In this document: positions 57,018 to 64,000 of the stretch, piece by piece
Layout of the letters: each line of letters begins with the position of its first letter
Numbering within the stretch: position 1 is the stretch's first letter
Assembly (NCBI RefSeq): GCF_963675165.1
Contig: NC_087389.1
Location: 4,882,620-4,946,619 of the forward strand
Origin: Halichondria panicea
Taxonomy: Eukaryota > Porifera > Demospongiae > Suberitida > Halichondriidae
Direction: 5' to 3'
Length of the DNA: 64,000 bases
Program-made: the position numbers and the translations under genes
The notes under the pieces: model-generated
Database searches by the model: none
What the model was told of the DNA's origin: nothing
What the model saw: only the letters and a program-made list of their open reading frames with translations

Positions 57018-60000
57018 TTAGCTAGCACATGTGTGTCCGATAACAGAGTGTCCTTTGCATATTCTTATGCGACAGTGGGGACATGCCATTGCAGTGTGTT
57101 GCTGCTCTCTGCTAGGGATCTTCTCCCGAACACACACTTGACAGCGCCCACGAGACACTCCGACACTATTTGCACTCACACGTGCGCCCTGTGATGGGGG
57201 GAAAACGATATTTAGACTGGCCAGACCTGAGGCACTGCTACGAGTACGTGGCACACCCAATAGACTATGAATTAGTTCCAATCGAAACCCTTTCAAAGGC
57301 ATGGCCTTTGAACCCACCCTGACACAGTTGTGCCTGTATAGAATGTATGCATTATTCACACTAACGTCAAGGAATTGAAAGAAAATCCTGAACCAATACC
57401 GCCGACACTTTCTATCGTACCCATAGGTTTTCCTCATACGCCCTGTATTGTCAACTCCTCCCATGTACATGTTATATGCAGGGAGACAGGGGGGGACACT
57501 CTGAGAGCGTAGGGTACCGTCTTTGTGCATTCGCATTACAGTGTGGGGCATATGGTCAGGGAACACATTTGTTGCAAAGGACACAACTCTACGGTCGTTA
57601 AACATAGAGTAAGAAATATCACCAACAGTCATGGACGTATAGTCACCTTTGTCGAGTACCACATCCTTAAGACTTGCTGGGAAACCAGCAGCATTCTTCA
57701 AAATTGTGCCGACAGTAAACACATTTTGCTTAGCCAACTCTTCTATCAATGGACCGGACGTGTAAAAGTTGTCCATGTACACAACATGCTGATGACCATA
57801 AAAAGGAGTGAGTAAACGATGGACTACATTTTTCACAAGCCCTTTCACAGCTATCTTTTTCCCAGAGGAATCGGTGAGCTTACCACTGTATACATCAAAC
57901 ACACAGAGATACCCACAGCATGAACATGAGCAGCACCATACCTTGAACCCCAGTTTAACAGGCTTCTTGGGCATATGAATTTTCCCGCTTTTACGACCCT
58001 TGTACTTTATCATCATCTCATCAACGGAAAGCTCCTGACTGGGATTATACCTCATGAAGTAGTTGGCTTTAAGAGTCTCTAAAACAGTTTTTAGCTTGCT
58101 AGTTACCTTACGTGCATCAGTGATGGACGTATTGTCCTCACAGTGCAGATACCGCCATAAACTTTGGAACCTTTTGAGCGACATTACATTGCTCACACAT
58201 TGTACACCTAAAAGGGGATCCTTGGACCAGTAGTCCGTAATTTCAGGGAGCCTATGAATGCCCATCTCTAGTACAATCCCCAAAAACACCCACAATTCGG
58301 CACTGTTTGTAGCTGACCAACCCTTAGCACCACACTGCCTAGCGTACAGGTTGGTCTGTTCGGCTATGTACTCACACAAACTATCGGGCCAAAGTAACTT
58401 AACAAAATCTAGGCATGGAGTTACAGACGGATCAAGTTGATCGACAGGACCGACCACACCGCCAAAGACGGGGTATCTTCCTGTGGACTTAGCTTTTTGG
58501 AGTCCATTGTCCCTCGCCAGCTTCCTCCGTTTGGGAGTCGGAGCCATGCCATCGACCATTTCGTCATCATCCTCCACTGCAGCATCTGCACGGAAACAAA
58601 GCATGAATATCATTAGAGTACCACAAGAGTGCTCGCCAGTGCAGGTGGGGGACAGGCTATGAATGTCATTATGTGGGCGTACCACACGCTAGTGGTGCTA
58701 TGAATATCATTAACTACTGGGGGGGGTTAGGGCGCATAGGTACAGTACAGCAGAGGAAAAGGCTCGTCCACATCAAAGGCTCGTGGGAGGAGCCCAACAA
58801 ACCACAACAACCATGAATGTCATTAGTGGGCGTACCACACGCTAGTGGTGCTATGAATATCATTAACTACTGGGGGGGGGGGGTTAGGGCACATAGGTAC
58901 AGTACAGCAGAGGAAAAGGCTCGTCCACATCAAAGGCTCGTGGGAGGAGCCCAACAAACCACAACAACCATGAATGTCATTACGTGGGCGTACCGCACGC
59001 TAGTGGTGCTATGAATATCATTAACTACTGGGGGGGGTTAGGGCACATAGGTACAGTACAGCAGAGGAAAAGGCTCGTCCCCATCAAAGGCTCGTGGGAG
59101 GAGCCCAACAAACCACAACAACCATGAATGTCATTACGTGGGCGTACCACACGCTAGTGGTGCTATGAATATCATTAACTACTGAGGGGGAGGGGGTTAG
59201 GGCACATAGGTACAGTACAGCAGAGGAAAAGGCTCGTCCCCATCAAAGGCTCGTGGGAGGAGCCCAACAAACCACAACAACCATGAATGTCATTACGTGG
59301 GTGTACCACACGCTAGTGGTGCTATGAATATCATTAACTACTGGGGGGGGGGGGGGGTTAGGGCACATAGGTACAGTACAGCAGAGGAAAAGGCTCGTGG
59401 GAGGAGCCCAACAAACCACAACAACCATGAATGTCATTACGTGGGCGTACCGCACGAGTGTGGTGCTATGAATATAATTAACTACTGGGGGGGGGGGTTA
59501 GGGCACACAGGTACAGTACAGCAGAGGAAAAGGCTCGTGGAAAAGGCTCGTCCACATCAAAGGCTCGTGGGAGGAGCCCAACAAACCACAACAACCATGA
59601 ATGTCATTACGTGGGCGTACCACACGCTAGTGGTGCTATGAATATCATTAACTACTGGGGGGGGGGGGGGTTAGGGCACATAGGTACAGTACAGCAGAGG
59701 AAAAGGCTCGTCCACATCAAAGGCTCGTGGGAGGAGCCCAACAAACCACAACAACCATGAATGTCATTATGTGGGCGTACCGCACGCTAGTGGTGCTATG
59801 AATATAATTAACTACTGGGGGGGGTTAGGGCACATAGGTACAGTACAGCAGAGGAAAAGGCTCGTCCACATCAAAGGCTCGTGGGAGGAGCCCAACAAAC
59901 CACAACAACCATGAATATCAATATGTGGGCGTAATGCACGCGTGTGGTGCTATGAATATCATTAACAACTGGGGGTTAGGGTACAGTACAGTACTGCAGT

Positions 60001-60287
60001 CAAGGCGACGCCAAAAAGAGGCTCACACAATGTAGGAGGAGCCACAAAAGGCATGCACATGACGCCTCCGCCAAAAAGAGGCCACATATCGTTAGGGCAT
60101 CACAATGCTGCCTCCCCAACCACTATTTAATGGTGCAATGACACAAACCTGAATCACTCTCCAGATCTGTCTCAAAATCGTCATCACTGGGCTCGTCATG
60201 GTCATAACAGACTTCCTGGTCCTCCTCAAGCTCTCTGACAGTGTGCTCAAGCTCGCTGACAGTGTCAAGGAGTCCAATCAGCTCCAT
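57018..60287 (-). CDS. PiggyBac-type transposase, two exons, intron holds a minisatellite
   Basis: Exon 1 60287-60149 starts at the ATG of MELIGLLDTVSELEH and encodes an acidic coiled segment; exon 2 58585-57018 encodes the rest. Donor CAG|GTTTGT and acceptor GTGCAG join in phase 1, giving 568 aa. The main exon is open further upstream (to 58685) but that extension is intronic. DDD catalytic Asp residues: VDEMMIKYKGR (about 235), VYMDNFYTSG (about 318) and GGVDNTGRM (about 425). A C-terminal Cys/His cluster (CQVC ... CPHC ... CKGH ... HTC, about 528-566) matches the CRD that binds transposon ends. The length is typical of the family. Looks intact and could be active or domesticated. A near-identical main exon follows at 60476-62043. 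Confidence 0.88.
58640..59990. repeat. G-rich minisatellite, nine units of about 157 bp (array 1)
   Basis: Units contain GCTATGAATATCATTAACTA, a G-run of 5-15, TTAGGGC, and AAAGGCTCGTGGGAGGAGCC. TTAGGGC positions: 58727, 58884, 59038, 59197, 59358, 59498, 59671, 59825 and 59976. Lies inside the transposase intron. Small conserved-looking frames (NIINYWGGG) are repeat artefacts. Confidence 0.92.
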
Positions 60288-60475
60288 TTGGATTCAAAAG
60301 TTTTGAAAAATAATTACAACAGAATTTACAACAGAGTGGGTTAGGGCCTCTCATATACAACTGAATTCTTTATCACAATTTTATTAATCATTGAAATAAT
60401 ACCCCTTTCCTCCCCTCTCCAAGGCCAATTTAGACCAGGAGAGTACCATCTAACAAAAATCAGTCACACAGCACA

Positions 60476-62043
60476 TTAGCTAGCACATGTGTGTCCGATA
60501 ACAGAGTGTCCTTTGCATATTCTTATGCGACAGTGGGGACATGCCATTGCAGTGTGTTGCTGCTCTCTGCTAGGGATCTTCTCCCGAACACACACTTGAC
60601 AGCGCCCACGAGACACTCCGACACTATTTGCACTCACACGTGCGCCCTGTGATGGGGGGAAAACGATATTTAGACTGGCCAGACCTGAGGCACTGCTACG
60701 AGTACGTGGCACACCCAATAGACTATGAATTAGTTCCAATCGAAACCCTTTCAAAGGCATGGCCTTTGAACCCACCCTGACACAGTTGTGCCTGTATAGA
60801 ATGTATGCATTATTCACACTAACGTCAAGGAATTGAAAGAAAATCCTGAACCAATACCGCCGACACTTTCTATCGTACCCATAGGTTTTCCTCATACGCC
60901 CTGTATTGTCAACTCCTCCCATGTACATGTTATATGCAGGGAGACAGGGGGGGACACTCTGAGAGCGTAGGGTACCGTCTTTGTGCATTCGCATTACAGT
61001 GTGGGGCATATGGTCAGGGAACACATTTGTTGCAAAGGACACAACTCTACGGTCGTTAAACATAGAGTAAGAAATATCACCAACAGTCATGGACGTATAG
61101 TCACCTTTGTCGAGTACCACATCCTTAAGACTTGCTGGGAAACCAGCAGCATTCTTCAAAATTGTGCCGACAGTAAACACATTTTGCTTAGCCAACTCTT
61201 CTATCAATGGACCGGACGTGTAAAAGTTGTCCATGTACACAACATGCTGATGACCATAAAAAGGAGTGAGTAAACGATGGACTACATTTTTCACAAGCCC
61301 TTTCACAGCTATCTTTTTCCCAGAGGAATCGGTGAGCTTACCACTGTATACATCAAACACACAGAGATACCCACAGCATGAACATGAGCAGCACCATACC
61401 TTGAACCCCAGTTTAACAGGCTTCTTGGGCATATGAATTTTCCCGCTTTTACGACCCTTGTACTTTATCATCATCTCATCAACGGAAAGCTCCTGACTGG
61501 GATTATACCTCATGAAGTAGTTGGCTTTAAGAGTCTCTAAAACAGTTTTTAGCTTGCTAGTTACCTTACGTGCATCAGTGATGGACGTATTGTCCTCACA
61601 GTGCAGATACCGCCATAAACTTTGGAACCTTTTGAGCGACATTACATTGCTCACACATTGTACACCTAAAAGGGGATCCTTGGACCAGTAGTCCGTAATT
61701 TCAGGGAGCCTATGAATGCCCATCTCTAGTACAATCCCCAAAAACACCCACAATTCGGCACTGTTTGTAGCTGACCAACCCTTAGCACCACACTGCCTAG
61801 CGTACAGGTTGGTCTGTTCGGCTATGTACTCACACAAACTATCGGGCCAAAGTAACTTAACAAAATCTAGGCATGGAGTTACAGACGGATCAAGTTGATC
61901 GACAGGACCGACCTCACCGCCAAAGACGGGGTATCTTCCTGTGGACTTAGCTTTTTGGAGTCCATTGTCCCTCGCCAGCTTCCTCCGTTTGGGAGTCGGA
62001 GCCATGCCATCGACCATTTCGTCATCATCCTCCACTGCAGCAT
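60476..62043 (-). CDS. PiggyBac-type transposase main exon, second copy (partial gene)
   Basis: Same as 57018-58585 with one seen base change: the codon at 61914 gives Glu where copy 1 has Val (the GGxVGPVDQ segment, N-terminal to the catalytic core). All three catalytic Asp and the Cys/His cluster are kept. Its first exon should lie right of position 64000, beyond the expanded minisatellite. Exon acceptor GTGCAG at about 62049-62044. Confidence 0.86.
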
Positions 62044-62099
62044 CTGCACGGAAACAAAGCATGAATATCATTAGAGTACCACAAGAGTGCTCGCCAGTG

Positions 62100-64000
62100 C
62101 AGGTGGGGGACAGGCTATGAATGTCATTATGTGGGCGTACCACACGCTAGTGGTGCTATGAATATCATTAACTACTGGGGGGGGTTAGGGCGCATAGGTA
62201 CAGTACAGCAGAGGAAAAGGCTCGTCCACATCAAAGGCTCGTGGGAGGAGCCCAACAAACCACAACAACCATGAATGTCATTAGTGGGCGTACCACACGC
62301 TAGTGGTGCTATGAATATCATTAACTACTGGGGGGGGGGGGGGTTAGGGCGCATAGGTACAGTACAGCAGAGGAAAAGGCTCGTCCCCATCAAAGGCTCG
62401 TGGGAGGATCCCAACAAACCACAACAACCATGAATGTCATTACGTGGGCGTACCGCACGCTAGTGGTGCTATGAATATCATTAACTACTGGGGGGGGGGG
62501 GGGGTTAGGGCACATAGGTACAGTACAGCAGAGGAAAAGGCTCGTCCCCATCAAAGGCTCGTGGGAGGATCCCAACAAACCACAACAACCATGAATGTCA
62601 TTATGTGGGCGTACCGCACGCTAGTGGTGCTATGAATATCATTAACTACTGGGGGGGGGGGGTTTAGGGCACATAGGTACAGTACAGCAGAGGAAAAGGC
62701 TCGTCCACATCAAAGGCTCGTGGGAGGAGCCCAACAAACCACAACAACCATGAATGTCATTACGTGGGCGTACCGCACGCTAGTGGTGCTATGAATATCA
62801 TTAACTACTGGGGGGGGGGGGTTAGGGCACATAGGTACAGTACAGCAGAGGAAAAGGCTCGTCCCCATCAAAGGCTCGTGGGAGGAGCCCAACAAACCAC
62901 AACAACCATGAATGTCATTATGTGGGCGTACCGCACGCTAGTGGTGCTATGAATATCATTAACTACTGGGGGGGGGGGGGGTTAGGGCACATAGGTACAG
63001 TACAGCAGAGGAAAAGGCTCGTCCACATCAAAGGCTCGTGGGAGGAGCCCAACAAACCACAACAACCATGAATGTCATTACGTGGGTGTACCACACGCTA
63101 GTGGTGCTATGAATATCATTAACAACTGGGGGGTGGGGTTAGGGCACATAGGTACAGTACAGCAGAGGAAAAGGCTCGTCCCCATCAAAGGCTCGTGGGA
63201 GGAGCCCAACAAACCACAACAACCATGAATGTCATTATGTGGGCGTACCACACGCTAGTGGTGCTATGAATATCATTAACTACTGGGGGGGGGGGGGTTA
63301 GGGCACATAGGTACAGTACAGCAGAGGAAAAGGCTCGTCCACATCAAAGGCTCGTGGGAGGAGCCCAACAAACCACAACAACCATGAATGTCATTACGTG
63401 GGCGTACCGCACGCTAGTGGTGCTATGAATATCATTAACTACTGGGGGGGGTTAGGGCACATAGGTACAGTACAGCAGAGGAAAAGGCTCGTCCCCATCA
63501 AAGGCTCGTGGGAGGAGCCCAACAAACCACAACAACCATGAATGTCATTACGTGGGCGTACCACACGCTAGTGGTGCTATGAATATCATTAACTACTGAG
63601 GGGGAGGGGGTTAGGGCACATAGGTACAGTACAGCAGAGGAAAAGGCTCGTCCCCATCAAAGGCTCGTGGGAGGAGCCCAACAAACCACAACAACCATGA
63701 ATGTCATTACGTGGGTGTACCACACGCTAGTGGTGCTATGAATATCATTAACTACTGGGGGGGGGGGGGGGTTAGGGCACATAGGTACAGTACAGCAGAG
63801 GAAAAGGCTCGTGGGAGGAGCCCAACAAACCACAACAACCATGAATGTCATTACGTGGGCGTACCGCACGAGTGTGGTGCTATGAATATAATTAACTACT
63901 GGGGGGGGGGTTAGGGCACACAGGTACAGTACAGCAGAGGAAAAGGCTCGTGGAAAAGGCTCGTCCACATCAAAGGCTCGTGGGAGGAGCCCAACAAACC
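62100..64000. repeat. G-rich minisatellite array 2, at least twelve units
   Basis: TTAGGGC positions: 62185, 62344, 62505, 62663, 62822, 62982, 63139, 63298, 63452, 63611, 63772 and 63911, then the window ends. Units 1-2 match array 1 at offset 3458; units from 63452 on match array 1 from 59038 at offset 4414, including the GAGGGGGAGGGGG variant and the shortened unit. About 956 bp (six units) are extra. Confidence 0.92.

Larger units (their letters stand above)
56852..60309. repeat. 3458-bp tandem duplication, first copy
   Basis: The sequence from ATAATTACAACAGAATTTAC at about 56852 restarts at about 60310, and coding positions are offset by exactly 3458 (57018/60476, 58685/62143). In the transposase main exon I see one difference (58456 A against 61914 T). 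Confidence 0.9.

Noticed and set aside
58586-58685. Upstream extension of the transposase frame (first 33 codons from MVRPHND)
   Set aside because: It runs through a splice acceptor into minisatellite sequence, and the acidic exon at 60287-60149 joins in phase.
58817-63968. Recurring small frames (NIINYWGGG and complements)
   Set aside because: Periodic frames of the minisatellite; they break whenever the G-run length changes.
58720-64000. TTAGGG motifs suggesting telomeric or subtelomeric DNA
   Set aside because: There is one TTAGGG per 157-bp unit, not a TTAGGG tandem; the array lies in a transposase intron.
58640-64000. CRISPR-like regular repeat spacing
   Set aside because: Units are whole tandem copies without unique spacers, and the context is eukaryotic.

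Overview
The window looks like nuclear DNA of an early-branching animal, most likely a demosponge. It is AT-rich, has very short GT-AG introns (about 50-65 bp in several genes), and carries NACHT-LRR genes with C-terminal Death-like domains, an expanded receptor tyrosine kinase family and many small inverted-repeat transposons. The species cannot be fixed from the sequence alone. There are no operons, CRISPR arrays or prokaryotic features, and I recognised no tRNA or rRNA gene.

0-36 kb is a repeatedly duplicated immune/signalling block. The unit is a plus-strand NLR-type gene (NACHT, LRR, acidic linker, Death-like domain) followed tail-to-tail by a minus-strand receptor tyrosine kinase (RTK). 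Three NLR-RTK pairs are visible: NLR-A 3' end (1-1256) with RTK1 (1940-4862, eight exons, intact); a ruined NLR remnant (5478-6390) with RTK2 (frameshifted, one exon inverted); and NLR2 (19188-22990, intact by my exon reading) with RTK3 (catalytic-loop exon and membrane exons deleted). NLR3 (31411-36095) is open but has no RTK partner and carries an internal duplication of its linker/Death exons. Death-exon remnants and shared repeats lie to the right of RTK2 and RTK3, and a further RTK scrap lies at 52.1 kb, so the unit has been copied several times. Because paralogous copies sit in one window, several transposon insertions can be dated and delimited against an empty site.

36-50 kb is repeat-rich. 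It holds two copies of a segment encoding a small secreted protein (each copy broken by a different lesion), a 1.24 kb palindromic Tc1/mariner-like foldback, 5'-truncated non-LTR retroelement fragments, and a decayed reverse transcriptase plus restriction-like endonuclease element (about 47.7-50.6 kb). At 50.9-51.5 kb is a compact three-exon gene or gene fragment for the CS and start of the SGS domain of SGT1/SUGT1, the HSP90 co-chaperone known to act on NLR proteins. At 52-54.9 kb are further copies of the NLR/RTK-flank repeat, one split by a LINE insertion.

55.9-64 kb is a piggyBac-type transposon region. A two-exon transposase gene (568 aa) has a 1.56 kb intron filled with a G-rich minisatellite of about 157 bp units. 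A 3458-bp segment including the transposase main exon is duplicated in tandem with one base difference seen in the coding exon, while the minisatellite in the second copy has gained about six units.
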